DNA of 64,000 nucleotides from positions 52,525,676 through 52,589,675 of the forward strand of contig CM049316.1 of NCBI GenBank assembly GCA_026874595.1. The letters run 5' to 3'. Positions 11,833-24,606 of this stretch are shown in pieces. The position numbers and the translations under genes were made by a program. The stretch is from Sipunculus nudus. Taxonomy: Eukaryota > Annelida > Sipuncula > Golfingiida > Sipunculidae. Under the pieces are notes generated by a model. It did not search any database. It was not told the DNA's origin and was given only the letters and a program-made list of their open reading frames with translations. The stretch's first letter is position 1; each line of letters opens with the position of its first letter.

Positions 11833-14433
11833 TTTTTAGCTCAGCTGACTATAAGTCATCTGAGCTATAGTCGTGGTCCATTGTCCGTCGTCTGTCCGTC
11901 CGTCCGTCCGTAGATGTGGCACGTTTTGAAACCGTAAGACCTAGGAATCCAAAATTCAGCATAATGTTAGATGTCCGCAAGATCTCCTACCAAGCAGAAA
12001 ACTGGGTCTTTGCGACTTTGTTCCTTTGAGAAATTAAGGAAAAACCTCGATTTTTTTTATTAAAAACCTATTTTCACACTTCAGGACTGCCTAATATCAA
12101 AACTACTCAACTGTTTTTCCTCATATTTACCATGAATATTCCCCTATAAAGTTCCTATGTACACTCCAGAAATTATATCTGTATTATATAATTTAAAAAG
12201 GTTATGGGCCCAAACATAATGCATTTTGTAAAAAATCAGGAAAGATATTTGTTCACTTAACACAAAACATGTTAAAGCTATGGATTTTTTTTCCAGTAAT
12301 ATAACTTTAATTAATCAAAATAAAATTTTATACCCAAAATTAGATCAAAATCTTTTAAATTTTTTGAAATATTAACAAAAATAAAAAATTGGTACCTTAA
12401 ATTTTGCCCAAATTTGACCATGGCATGTTTTTTCCTGTAAGTACTGTGGATTTAATTTTCACAGCCTGTTTATGTTAGCATTTTGTCTGTTAACACCAAA
12501 AATTTGAAACCAGTTGATCAAAAACTGTAGATTTTATTCAAGTTTTCAAGCAAGATGTAACATATTGTTTATATCAACTTGTGTTATGCAGTTAGCAAGA
12601 GCTCAGCTCCCCATCTTCAGCTCTCAGTTCCTAAATTTGGCATACAATTAGATGTCTCCAAAATCCCTTGCCATGCCAAGAATTTGGTCACTAGGACTTA
12701 ATATCTTCGAGATATTAATTAAAAATTTCATTTTTCCATTAAAAACCCTTTGTTACACTTCAAGACTGCCTAATATCAAAACCACTGGTCTGACTTTAAT
12801 CATATATAATATATATATTTTTCTGTACATTCTCTAAGCACATGCCAAAAATGATATCAGTATTGCGTAATTGTTTTAAGTTATGGGCCCAAACATAATG
12901 CACTTTGTAAAAAATCAAGAAATATATTTACTCCCTTTACAAGGGGATTGCTGAAGCTAGAGATTTTTTGTCAGGGATGTAACATTATTTAATCAAGATT
13001 CAATTGAATACCCAAAATTATTTCTGAATTTTTCAAATTTTATAAGTTATTAGTATAAATATAAAATTAGTACCTTAAATTTTGCCCAACTTTGACCATG
13101 GCACGTTTGTTTCCTGTGAGCTCTGTTGATACAATTTTCATATCATGCACGCATAAGGATTTCAGCTTTTTAGATTAGAAAGCTGAAAGAAATTGGCCAA
13201 AAATTGTAGCTTTTATTAATGTTTTTATGAGACCATGTCAGACCTTGGCTCTCTCAAGCCCCTCTTGAGTCACCTGTATGTTGACCTTGTTGAACTTTCA
13301 GCAAATTATGCATGCTTAACGCGAGGCATTCACTGGGGCAGCCAGGCAGCTTGTGGCCAGCCACAGTTGATCCAGGTGTCCAACCCAACTCAACTAGTAG
13401 TTTTAACCAACAACATAACAATAAACAATAAATTAATAAATTTTTATTGATTTTAATAACAAATTAAAGAAAAATAGAAAAGGAATTTGTTAGTTTATAA
13501 TAACAGGAAATTAACTTGCAGTTACTGATGATATAAGAATCTTGTATCAATTGATAGAATGTCACATATTCCAAATAACACCATGCAGTCACCTATGGTA
13601 TTTTTCAGTTCAATTTTAATGATAAAAAAATAAATCATATTATTCATTACTAATCATAAGGGATCATATGAAGGAAATTAATGATAGACAAAGATGCAGT
13701 TGATAATATTAATCTAGATTCCTGCTGTGTCTAGTGTGTACATTGTTGTGAAATTAGTCCAAAATGAATATATTACATTAATTTTTTTTAATATGAATAA
13801 AAGCCACAAAACCAGGTACTTATGATCATTATTTTAATGAACGAATTTTGTATATTCTGGATTCTCAACATCATTGTTTGGTGAAAACTGAATAAATACC
13901 AGACATGGTGCGAATACTTCGCAAATGTATTTGAATACAAATATAAATATGTACTCCATTATAAAATTTCTTGCATAAGAATGGGAATTCAGGTAAAAAT
14001 GAAAGTATATGAATACCAGTGCAAATACTTTCAAAATGTATTCATGAATGCATTCATGAATATATTCTTTGATATTATTTTAATAATCATTTCAGTTATA
14101 TTTTATTTTAAAAAATCATACGATTCTCTTATTATTTTAAAAAAAAAATTATATTTGGGACAATTTGTAATTATTTTTAATAAATAGTTAAACTCTTATA
14201 TTATATGTTCTGCTTATAAGTTATATGGCCAAGTCAAAATCTGTGTGACGATAGCACTCCATTTGTTAATAAAACATCAAAATACTATCAAAATCATACA
14301 TAAGCTAAACACCAACAACTCATAATACAGCTTATATTTATTTCCACACAAAACAAGCATGTGCCTCATTTCTAAATCATATTTTTTTATCATATATAAC
14401 AGCTGAGCGCCGTGAACCATGGGTCCCTTGTTT
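11833..14433 (+). mobile_element. Near-complete 2.6-kb AGCTCAGCTGAC element
   Basis: The head TTTTTAGCTCAGCTGAC includes a 7-bp hairpin (AGCTCAG...CTGAGCT) and is followed by a (GTCC)-rich tract. The tail has AGCTGAGC at 14401, the inverse of the head's GCTCAGCT, then a near-palindrome (gaaccatgggtc; GACCCATGGGTC in sister copies) and ends CTTGTTT. A sister copy at 55551-58212 matches it along most of its length. No transposase or helicase frame is present. The asymmetric inverted ends with a 3' hairpin resemble Helentron/HINE elements; that assignment is inference. Confidence 0.7.
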
Positions 14434-14439
14434 CATGTT

Positions 14440-14960
14440 TATTTAGATCTCTGGAAAGCTCTTGTATAGCTTTATCATGTACTGAACTCTGGTGGCCCAA
14501 CCTATAATTATTTTTCAATTATGGCCATCTATGGTTCTATTTAAGATGAAATAAATCACGTCTTAGGAACGCTCCAAGCTTTCGGTGTGAAATTTTGCAC
14601 AGTCATAGGTCATAGATTTTTATCCCATTCCTAAAACAGGTGGGGCCACTGATAATTATTTTGCTGCTACAAAAACTCACCCATATCTTAGGACTCATTT
14701 AACAGATTTGCTCCATTTTTGTTTCTACAGAGAGCTCTTGGCTCTTGGACAGCTTTATCATTTACTGAACTCTAGTGGTAACACTTATAATTATTTTCTG
14801 TTGTGGCCATGTACGCTCTATTTTAGGGAAATATCACACATATCTCAGGAATGGTTTAAGCTACTACCCTGAAATTTTGCACAGCCATAGAACATAGATA
14901 GATTTATAGCATACATAAGGCATAATTATGTGTGGCTGTTCTTCTTGTTTAGTTGCATCC
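14440..14960. repeat. Diverged fragment of the 'gaaattttgcacagtcatag' dispersed repeat
   Basis: Three loose repeats of 'agctttatcatgtactgaactctggtgg'-like text, separated by 'tatctcaggaatgg', resemble the body of the family at 15700-16942. The remaining intron up to 15525 holds nothing I recognise. Confidence 0.45.
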
Positions 14961-15525
14961 ATTACACAAGACACCTTTGGATCCTGAATTTTCCTATTTC
15001 AGGCAATCCCAAGGGGAAGCATATCACAGAAAATACCCACATTTGAGTCATCCATGGGGCAGGGGACTATTTCGTCTGTTTGTGCCTCTTGGCCCTTGTC
15101 TTTAATGCAAAGGAATTTATCGACATTTTACAGTCTATATTCATCAAATATAAATCTATTTATAACTTATGATCACTGTAATCTAATCTAATTTATTTGT
15201 AGGTACCTTTGTGCCACCAAAATGGATAGATATATGTTTGTAGTCAAGACAGCATATTCCAAAACATGTCAGATTCAGATATGAAATTGGTGGTTTATTA
15301 AAGGTTAGCAGAAAGGCTATTTTGGATTTTGTGTTCATTGTCTCAAGATATTTCTTATATATTTGATGGAGCAAAGAGATAAAATAACATGTTTATTCAT
15401 CAAATATAAATCTATTTATGACATGTGATCATAGCAATAATAAGAAGACATTCAGTTGCCTTTATTTCACCTTTAATTCCTTCATTTTATTCAGACATAT
15501 AATTCACTTGTTCTGTATGTTACAG

Positions 15526-15606
15526 TATACAAGGGGACAATGTTTATACACACCGTGGTGACAGATCTAGAGAAGGAATTGTTGAATTTGCCAAAAGGGC
15601 TCATGG
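15526..15606 (+). CDS. TMX3: TMX3 exon, end of the a-type thioredoxin domain
   Basis: This 81-nt exon lies between a 'tatgttacag' acceptor and a GTAAGT donor at 15607. Its first base completes the split codon from 7376 (tt+t, F). The frame reads IQGDNVYTHRGDRSRE then GIVEFAKRAHG, matching the TMX3 segment after PTIK with its conserved YxxRGxR core and the last helix of the first thioredoxin fold. It ends in phase 2. Confidence 0.94.
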
Positions 15607-15699
15607 GTAAGTACTTTATATATATGCATATTAAGTTCATGGTTATTTTGTAACTTCCACCAATTACCCACAACTGATTATTTCAGTGATTGGTTGCTT

Positions 15700-16942
15700 T
15701 TTTTATAATTGTATCTGCCAAAATAAAGTTTTGCGGATACTGTTTTTGAGCAGGTTCTGGAGAATTTGAACTGGTGAATAACCATTTGTGTTGACCTCTG
15801 ACCTTTCCTCTCTGAATTGCGTTCAACTGTGCTTCTGTTTTCACACATTAACCCACATATCTTTAGACGTCTGACCAATCAGGCTGAAAATTTGCAAGAG
15901 TGTAGCTCTTGGATGGTGATGCCACCTGCAACCATTTTTGCACAGCATCCATCTGTTCATCTGCCTTGGGTTAAAATCACTCATATTTCTGCAGTGGTTG
16001 GTTTTATCCACCTGAAATTTTGCATGTGTATACATCCTGGATAACTTTCTTGATTTTATGACAGGTGGGGCCACCTACATTCATGTTTACACTGCAGATG
16101 TCCATGCTAATATCCCAGGACTGGTTTTGTTGTGTCTTTCTGAAATTTTTTATGTGTATAGGTCTCACTTAGCTCTTTATCATATGTAAAACTGGCGCGC
16201 TACCTGCAACCATTTTTGCGCAACATCCATCTGTTTGTCTGCCCTTGGATAAAATTACTCATATCCTGGCAGTGGTTTGACTTATCTGTCTAAAATGTTC
16301 CATGTGTATAAATCTTGGATAGCTTTCTCGATTTTATGGCAGGTGACGCCACCTACATATGCAGACATCCATGCTTATATCTCAGGATTGGTAAGATGTA
16401 TGGGCCTGAAGTTTTGCATGTTTATAGATCTCACATAGCTCTTTATCATACACAAAACTGGTGGTGCCACCTGCAACCATTTTTGCGCTGTGTCCATCTA
16501 TTTGTCTGCCCTGGGATAAAATAATCTATATATAATATATCTATATATGTAATATACTCATATCATGGCAGTGGTTTGACTTTTTCCACATCTAGGCTTG
16601 AAATTTTGCATGAGTATAGATCTTACATATCTCTACAACTAATACAAATTTGGTGGCCCAACTTATGACCATTTTAGCATGGTGTCCATCTGTTCATCTG
16701 ACTAGGGTAAAAATCACTCATATCTCAGCAGTGGTTTGACCTATCCTCCTGAAATTTTGCATATGTATACATCTTTGATAGATTTCTCTTTCAAATAACA
16801 GGTGGCACCACCTACGATCAGGCAGACATCCTTGCTAACATTCAACACATCTCACTATTTCCCCTTGCCTCACCTCACCTGTCCCACTCTGATTTTTGGT
16901 GGATAAGCTTAGTCGCTTGTCGACTACCTGTATTCTTATTCT
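15700..16942 (+). mobile_element. GTATCTGCC-family element, longer copy
   Basis: The head carries an imperfect hairpin (gtatctgcc...gcggatac) at 15711-15739. The body holds three to four loosely repeated units ('gtggtgccacctgcaacc', 'tgaaattttgcatgtgtat'). The tail near 16903-16942 has a GGTGGATAAGC-like inverse of the head and 'cttgtcgactacctg'. A second copy lies at 23696-24606. No coding capacity. Confidence 0.6.
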
Positions 16943-18298
16943 AAATTCTTTCTGGCGATGTCCTGCAGTGTAACTAACCATTACTGCATCCCAACAAAAC
17001 TCAGGAACAAACATCACACATTATTTGGCAAGTGTATTTCCCAAGAAAAATTTTAAAAACATATTTATTTGTGCCCTGCCCTAAGGAGGGTGGACTACCC
17101 CACTACCGTAAACAGAACAACTGACAAGTCTCCAGTGTCTGACTGAGAGAAGGCCAGTGAGAACATTAACTAGGGCTGGGCAATATTATTTATATAATGG
17201 TGTATATACAGGCATTCACATATTGCCTATGGAGATACAGATTTCAAATATCAATTTTTATAGATATTTTGTTAAATGTGCATAAAACTGATTTTTTTTA
17301 AAGAAAAAATTTGTTTCTAATGAAAATTTAGACTTCTTAATGGGTTGGAATTAATGAGAGACTTAAAGTGAATGTTACCATGTCTTTAGACATTTAGTAG
17401 GAAATGGTCAAGGCCTAGTATATCACAGATCAAAGGTCAGTCCAAGGAAATTTGTCTGCTTCTGCTTTGATGACTTATTGGTAAAGAAGAAATATTTCCA
17501 TATAACAAACAGAAAGGAGTGCTGAACATGGTCATAATAAGTAATCGTACATTAATTTTCTCTACTCAGATCTTATGATAACTGTATTAAGGTCAAGTAT
17601 CAAGTTAAAGTACTATTGTGTAAGAATGCCTTGCAATGAGGTACACAACTGTGATTGTACACACCACCTTTACTGCTCTGCACTAAACCACAGTCCAGAA
17701 TTCTCTAATTGACCAGTTCAAACGTGTCTGGCCTAAAGAGAACTTTAATTTTGAAGGTTTATTTGAGTAATGCCAACAACAAGTAAGTACTTTACAAAGT
17801 ACATTAGTAAACAATATTGTCATATTTTGTATTTCAAAAGTACATTAGTAAACAATATTGTCATATTTTGTGTTTGAAATAAACTGATCGGCATAAACTT
17901 TTCTTGTATCATTATATTTAACATGGTAAAGAATGATTAAAAATAATAAAATTAATATTTTTATATATATATATATATATAAATATATATAACTCATTTC
18001 CTATAAATGCGATACAATGAAAATATCACTACCACATATTGATATACAAAATACAATATATTGAGATACGAAATTTACCAGCAATACCCAGCTCCGTTTA
18101 CTAGTAATATTACTAACCCAAGGCCTAAATTGAAAAATGTTTAGGAGGAACAATTCTTTTCACTAAAAAAGGACTAAGGGCAGTGTCTAGGAACTGAGCT
18201 TTGTGGATTTATCATATGCTGCAGGATTCCTGGTGTGGACAGATTTTCATAACCTTTGACCTGTTTTGCTTTGTAATACTGAGGTGATTTTATTTCAG
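16943..18298. other. Intron with a short direct duplication and an AT tract
   Basis: No gene. The phrase 'acattagtaaacaatattgt' is duplicated in tandem around 17800-17875, and a TA-rich microsatellite lies near 17957-17990. Confidence 0.6.
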
Positions 18299-18416
18299 GC
18301 CCAGGGTGCGCATTTTGAGAAATGTTGCCCGCTTTCATGATGCCAAAGGGGAGCACGCTGATGGGGTATTTTTCCTGTATGTGGGCTCTCTGGAAGATGA
18401 ACATAATTCTTTGTTT
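18299..18416 (+). CDS. TMX3: TMX3 exon, start of the second thioredoxin-like domain
   Basis: This 118-nt exon follows 'ttttatttcag' and ends before a GTAAGT donor at 18417. Its first base completes a glycine codon; the rest reads PRVRILRNVARF, then a helix, then GVFFLYVGSLEDEHNSLF. The VFFxYVG strand is the hallmark of the second domain of TMX3. The central part (HDAKGEHAD) is less conserved. It ends in phase 0. Confidence 0.92.
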
Positions 18417-18633
18417 GTAAGTCAACCATAAGCTCTGTGCCTTTAACAAAAGATACAAAGTTCTCTGGTAGATATGTGTTATTATGTGTGACAATAAGAT
18501 AATGAGATAGTAAAAGGTACTTGTATATACTTGTACATACACACATGTATACACAGAGGATTTCAGATAAAAGAAACTTCCTGATTCCAGACCAGAAGGT
18601 TTTTGACCAGGGGTTGAGTGTCACTTTGTTTTT

Positions 18634-18644
<11 letters not shown>

Positions 18645-18702
<58 letters not shown>
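18645..18702. repeat. (TA)n microsatellite
   Basis: An uninterrupted run of about 29 TA units sits flush against the head of the repeat element that starts at 18703. Its length is likely to vary between individuals. Confidence 0.9.
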
Positions 18703-18706
<4 letters not shown>

Positions 18707-19178
18707 CTCAGCTGACTTTCAGTCATACTAGACTATGGTGATATGTCTTCTAAGTCAGTAAAACATATTTTTTTAAACTTTACCTGATATGAGCTTGTAA
18801 CTGATGACCTTGACCTTGATCTTCAAGGTCACATCTGCAGAAAAATATTTTTGGGAATCCCATCACCATTTAACTTTTGCATATTTTTTCCTTGCATTTG
18901 ATGTACAGATTGTTTCAGCCAGTTTTTCAGAGGAGCTTCAAAACTAGTGTCTGCAAAAATTTAGAATTTTATCTCCACATTTTTGGGATGGGGATCATAT
19001 GGATAAACATCTGCATGTTTTTACAAGAAAAAAAAAACACAATTTGTCAGAGGTCAAGATCACATCTAAAGTTAATCGCAATAAGGTTTTTCAGAAGAAA
19101 AAAAATTCCTGTTGTGACTGTTTGGCTATAATTTTTTCATGCTAATCAGCTGAGCGTCATGACCCATGGCTATTGTTT
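18703..19178 (+). mobile_element. Short (0.48-kb) AGCTCAGCTGAC-type element
   Basis: Head TTAGCTCAGCTGAC and tail CAGCTGAGCGTCATGACCCATGG...TTGTTTT define a compact member with both termini and a 'gaccttgaccttgatcttcaagg' core. It lacks most of the body of the 2.6-kb copies. Confidence 0.6.
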
Positions 19179-20661
19179 TATTAATAAAAAGTGGTCTGTT
19201 TTGTAAAGTTGAAAACATTTAGAGTGCCGTGTAGTTGTGAAAAACATTTATCTAAAGTTGAAATTTAGGAACCAAAATTATGACCATTTATCTGAAATTT
19301 TCACAAAAGTGTGGTAACTTTGTTGACCTGAAATTAATGTTATTAACTATAAAAACACACTGTAATATATGCTTCCTGTCTTGACTAATTAATGAGGTAT
19401 CAGAAGCTGCTCAGCTACACTGTATTGGCCAGTGTTGTATACCTGTAACCATATGTTCCCGTATAATCATTATGCCTCCCAGGCACAATCTGTTTAACCT
19501 TGTGTCCTGTGTTTTTGTTTCTTTAAAACAATTGAAAAAAATAGTTAAGTTTAGTGGTTCTTCACTAAGAGCCCAGGGCTCAACAGTGACTGGGAGTTGT
19601 GAGTCTGAAAATCATCCAACAGTCCAGTCCCATGGTTAATGTCACCCATGTCACACGATGCACGTCATTTGTAGACCAATGCCAAACAGAACCAGTAGAT
19701 TTTAAGTTGATTATGAAGGTTTCTGATATGCTGGAACTTACACCATCTTAATAATCCAAAAAAATCTGTTTTCTGTATAAGCCACCCATAATACTCAAGC
19801 TTACGGTATTCACAATTTACCCGTTCATGAGATAACAGCTCAGGTCATTACTCAAGATTCATGTCAGATGGAGTTGGGGTGTTTTGCCATAGCAAGTGTC
19901 ATATCTGTTTCACATGTGATATTTTTGCACACTTGTTATAAAACACCTTGCATTTTTTAAATTCATCAAATATTTGTTATACATCTGGTTCATTTCCACA
20001 CTGATGCATGGAATAAACTAGTAGCTTTAGTTTGTTTGTCAGCACACAGTGGGCAGCCCTTTGAACAGTGAAATTTTAATGGCAGATGCTCACTCATTCA
20101 GCAAGTGATTGGTTGGTAATTAAATGACAAATTTGTAATCTGACAAAAGTTGTCAAAAAAAACCCCATTAATTACTCAAGTTGATTTTCCACATCCTGTT
20201 AAGAAACAGGTGTTTATTCTGATCCCTCATTTGCATTCCATTACAGCTTTTCACCAATACCAGGTTGATTGCAAAGGGTTGTATTTATATTTTACAAATT
20301 ACTGTTTATCCGATTGTTTAATTTTATGAGAAAAAAAATGTCTCCTGAGATGTTTGGATAAATGGCTGTCTCAAAGTAAATTATTCATAAAACTTTTCAG
20401 CAGGTATCTTGATTTATAATTATAATAGTATTATATTTTTAAATCAAAAAACAGAAATATATATAACCTCCAGAATTGTAATATAATACTATTTATATTG
20501 GAAGATGTCATTACCTTGCAACATAGCCATATTGAACAAACACTTTTACCAGTAATCATATAAGCAAATCATATTTTTTATCCCAGGATTGTTGTATTTA
20601 TGTATTATAGAGTTGTAGACAGTGTCATATAAATATTCATTTCTCAAACATTGTATTGTAG
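19179..20661. other. Intron, nothing recognised
   Basis: About 1.5 kb of intron between TMX3 exons. I see no reading frame of note and no member of the repeat families found elsewhere in the window. Confidence 0.5.
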
Positions 20662-20739
20662 AGAAAATACAAGGCATGTTCTGAAAAATATGCTGTACAA
20701 GCATACTTCTATGGTGCTGAGCGTTACGTGCTACCAGAG
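20662..20739 (+). CDS. TMX3: TMX3 exon (Y-rich helix and strand of the second domain)
   Basis: This 78-nt, phase 0-0 exon lies between a 'gtattgtag' acceptor and a GTAAGG donor at 20740. It reads RKYKACSEKYAVQAYFYG then AERYVLPE, matching the TMX3 stretch with the EKY...TYFF...VVPE pattern. Immediately after the donor a 51-bp tandem array begins. Confidence 0.93.
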
Positions 20740-20748
20740 GTAAGGTTT

Positions 20749-21980
20749 GCCCTCATACTTATGATACTGCATGTTAATACCTGGAGCAGTGTGCCTGAAA
20801 CCTTCATACTTATGACATGTCATGTTAATACCTGGAGCAGTGTGCCTGAAACCTTCATACTTATGACATGTCATGTTAATACCTGGAGCAGTGTGCCTGA
20901 AACCTTCATACTTATGACATGTCATGTTAATACCTGGAGCAGTGTGCCTGAAACCTTCATACTTATGACATGTCATGTTAATACCTGGAGCAGTGTGCCT
21001 GAAACCTTCATACTTATGACATGTCATGATAATACCTGGAGCAGTGTGCCTGAAACCTCCATACTTATGACATGTCATGATAATACCTGGAGCAGTGTGC
21101 CTGAAACCTTCATACTTATGACATGTCATGTTAATACCTGGAGCAGTGTGCCTGAAACCTTCATACTTATGACATAACATGTTATTACCTGGAGCAGTGT
21201 GCCTGAAACCTTCATACTTATGACATGTCATGATAATACCTGGAGCAGTGTGCCTGAAACCTTCATACTTATGACATGTCATGTTTATACCTTGAGCAGT
21301 GTGCCTGAAACCTTCATACTTATGACATGTCATGATAATACCTGGAGCAGTGTGCCTGAAACCTTCATACTTATAACATGTCATGTTAATACCTGGAGCA
21401 GTGTGCCTGAAACCTTCATACTTATGACATGTCATGTTAATACCTGGAGCAGTGTGCCTGAAACCTTCATACTTATAACATGTCATGTTAATACCTGGAG
21501 CAGTGTGCCTGAAACCTTCATACTTATGACACTGCATGTTAATACCTGGAGCAGTGTGCCTGAAACCTTCATACTTATGACATGTCATGATAATACCTGG
21601 AGCAGTGTGCCTGAAACCTTCATACTTATGACACTGCATGTTAATACCTGGAGCAGTGTGCCTGAAACCTTCATACTTATGACACTGCATGTCAATACCT
21701 GGAGCAGTGTGCCTGAAACCTTCATACTTATGACATGTCATGATAATACCTGGAGCAGTGTGCCTGAAACCTTCATACTTATGACACTGCATGTTAATAC
21801 CTGGAGCAGTGTGCCTGAAACCTTCATACTTATGACATGTCATGATAATACCTGGAGCAGTGTGCCTGAAACCTTCATACTTATGACATGTCATGTTAAT
21901 ACCTGGAGCAGTGTGCCTGAAACCTTCATACTTATGATACTGCATGTTAATACCTGGAGCAGTGTGCCTGAAACCTTCAC
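20749..21980. repeat. 51-bp minisatellite, about 24 copies
   Basis: The unit carries 'acctggagcagtgtgcctg', 'ccttcatacttatg' and either ATGACATGTCATG (containing the 12-bp palindrome ATGACATGTCAT) or the variant ATGACACTGCATG. The array starts within about ten bases of the TMX3 donor at 20740; the first 'ctcatacttatgatactgc' is already part of a unit. Because 51 is divisible by three, long open frames (up to 404 codons on the minus strand) run through it. They encode a 17-residue repeat with no host start context and are not genes. Confidence 0.95.
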
Positions 21981-22202
21981 AAACATACTGTTGTTAAAGT
22001 TTAAGATTTGCAGCATTCATTAAAGGGAATTTGCACAAAAAATAGAGATATTGTAGTGAGTAATTTGCCCTATCAGTATCATTTGATGTTTTTTTACCCA
22101 TACCTATTGTATCAAACTTGTTTGAGAGTGAATAATGTGTTACTTGTGTTATATGCTTCCAAAAGATTTGACATAGTTGATGATATGTAATTAGAACACT
22201 GT

Positions 22203-23425
22203 GGGTTGGCCACAGTGTGATGGTGAAAGGGGTAAGCCATAGCCTTATGGTGAAAGGGATAAGGTAAAAAAAATGTATGGTTCTCTGGCACCTTTTTTTC
22301 AGAAATCAGTACGGGCGGGCCATATTTAAAATTTTACTTTTTTTTATGTTTTTATAAAAATGTCATTTGATCAGGGAAAAGCACGAACATAACAGAATTT
22401 TTTTCCAAAACAGGTAAAAACACTACATAACAAAGGAAATCTTATCAAAATTGTATTATTTTATCTACTTGAAAGATGAAAATCAAAATAAAAATTTTTG
22501 ATGCGGGGGGGGGGGGGGTTAAAATTGACACAGCGGGGCGAAAAGGGTAGGCCATAGACTTATGGTGAAAGGGAAAAGGCATGGCCTGAGGGTGAAAGAG
22601 GTAAGCAAGAGTGTCATGGTAAAAGGGGTGGGCCTCTAGTCTTATGGTAAAATGGGTAAGCCATGGTCTGATGGTGAAAGGGGTAGGCCTTAGCCTTATG
22701 GTAATAGGAATAGGTTGAGGGTGAAAGAGGTAGGCCATAGTGTGAGGGTGAAAGGGGGAGACCATAGTCTGAGGTTGAAAGGGGTAGGCCATAGTGTAAT
22801 AGTGAAAGGGGTAGGTAGGCCATAGTCTGAGGGTGAAAGGGGAAGGCTTTAGTCTGAGGGTGAAAGCGGTAGTCATTGTCTGAAAAGGTTAGGCCATAGT
22901 CATAGAGAAAAAGGCCATAGTTTGAGGGTGAAAGGGGTAGGCCATAGTTTGAGGGTGAAAGGGTAGGCAATAGTTTGAGGATGAAAGGGGTAGTCCATAG
23001 TTTGAGGGTGAAAGGGGTAGTCCATAGTTTGAGGGTGAAAGGGAAGGCCATAGTTTGAAAGTGAAAGGGGTTGGCCATATAGTCTGAGGGTGAAAGGGGT
23101 AGATAGGCCATAGTTTGAGGGTGAAAGGGTAGGCCATAGTTTGAGGGTGAAAGGGAAGGCCATAGTTTGAAAGTGAAAGGGGTTGGCCATGTAGTCTGAG
23201 GGTGAAAGGGGTAGATAGGCCATAGTTTGAGGGTGAAAGGGTAGGCCATAGTTTGAAGGTGAAAGGGGTAGGCCATATAGTCTGAGGGTGAAAAGGATAG
23301 GTAGGCCATAGTTTGAGGGTGAAAGGGGTAGGCCATAGTCTGAGGATGAAAGGGGTAGGCCATAGTCTGAGAGTAAAAGGGGTAGGCAATAGTCTGAGGA
23401 TGAAAGGGGTAGGCCTATTCTGCCG
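22203..23425. repeat. 27-bp minisatellite, about 35 copies
   Basis: The unit is close to 'taggccatagtctgaggg' + 'tgaaagggg'. Two degenerate units at 22203-22264 are separated from the main array (about 22540-23425) by about 275 bp that includes a G run at 22506-22518. Minus-strand frames reading repeated PFHPQTMAY are products of the 9-codon period. Confidence 0.93.
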
Positions 23426-23695
23426 GTGAAAGTTCCCAACTTGTGACTAAAAATTCTAGATCTCAGTAAAAGCACAGTATTTCTGCCACTGTAAGTCCAA
23501 AATTCTCAGCAGAGAATAAAAATAACATGCATTACTAGATCTGAGTTGTTGATAAAATTAAGTTTATGATGTCACAGGTGTACCAGCCAATCAAATCAGG
23601 GCAAAGTTTGGGATCTGGATTAAATCCTCCCATCACAAAACAAATGCATGTGGAATAGGTTTACTTAACCTAAAGCCTGCCCTAAATTCAGGCCT

Positions 23696-24606
23696 GTAAT
23701 TGTATCTGCCAAAACAAAGTTTTGCGGATACTATGTTTTTGACCGGTTCTGCCGCCGCCACAGCATTTGTTTCAGGAATAGAACTCTGAGACCACTGAAC
23801 AGATTTTTCCGAAAGTTTACACAATTATCAAGTCACTTGTGAACTGGTGCCAAGATATTTTGCGTTGACCTCTAACCTTTCCTCTCTCCAGTGCGTCCAT
23901 CTGTGCTTCTGTTTTGATACATTAACCCACATATCTTCAGACTCGTTTGACCAATCAGGAACAAAATTTTGCACAAATGTAGCCCTTGGATAGCTTTATA
24001 ACATACATAAAAAATGGTGGCGCCACCGGCAATTAATTTTGCACAGTGTCCATCTGTTCATCTGCATTGGGATAAAATCACTCTTATCTCTGCAGTGAAT
24101 TGACTTATCCATCTGAAATTTTACATGTGTATTCATCCTGGATAGCTTTTCTAATTTTATGACAGGTGGTGCCACCTACATTCATGTTCAGGCTGCAGAC
24201 ATCCTGGCTTATACCTCAGGACTGGATTGACATATCCTCCTGAAATTTTGCATGTGTATAGATCTCACACAGCCCTTTATCATACGCAAAACTGGTGGTG
24301 CCACCTGCAACCATTTTTTGCACAGATTCTGTCTGTTTGTCTGCCGTGGGATAGAATCACTCATATCTCGGCAGTGGTTTGACTTATCTGCCTAAAATTT
24401 TGCATGTTTATACATCTTGGATAGCTTTCTTAATTTTGTGGCAGGTGACCCCACCTACTTTCACGTTCAGGCTGCAGACGTCCATGCTAATATGCAACAC
24501 ACCTCTCTCTGTTTCCCCTTGCCACTCAATCCATGCCTCACTTCATCGGTCCCACTCTGGTTTCGGCGGATACACGTCTCTTGTCGACTACCTGTATTCT
24601 AGTTCT
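23696..24606 (+). mobile_element. GTATCTGCC-family element, second copy
   Basis: The head hairpin 'tgtatctgcc...gcggatac' is at 23700-23731 and the tail 'ggcggatacacgtctcttg' plus 'tcgactacctgtattct' is at 24564-24602. The tail's GGCGGATAC is the inverse of the head's GTATCTGCC (one mismatch) and sits about 35 bases from the end, next to the palindrome GTCGAC. Body phrases are shared with 15700-16942. Confidence 0.65.

Noticed and set aside
20731-21945. 404-codon minus-strand frame with a 17-residue repeat, and plus-strand frames of 149 and 274 codons over the same region
   Set aside because: All three follow from a 51-bp tandem array lacking stops in several frames; both strands are open at once and the array lies inside a TMX3 intron.
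22445-23475. Overlapping minus-strand frames of 143-249 codons with PFHPQTMAY-like repeats
   Set aside because: Explained by the 27-bp repeat, which is open in all three minus frames.
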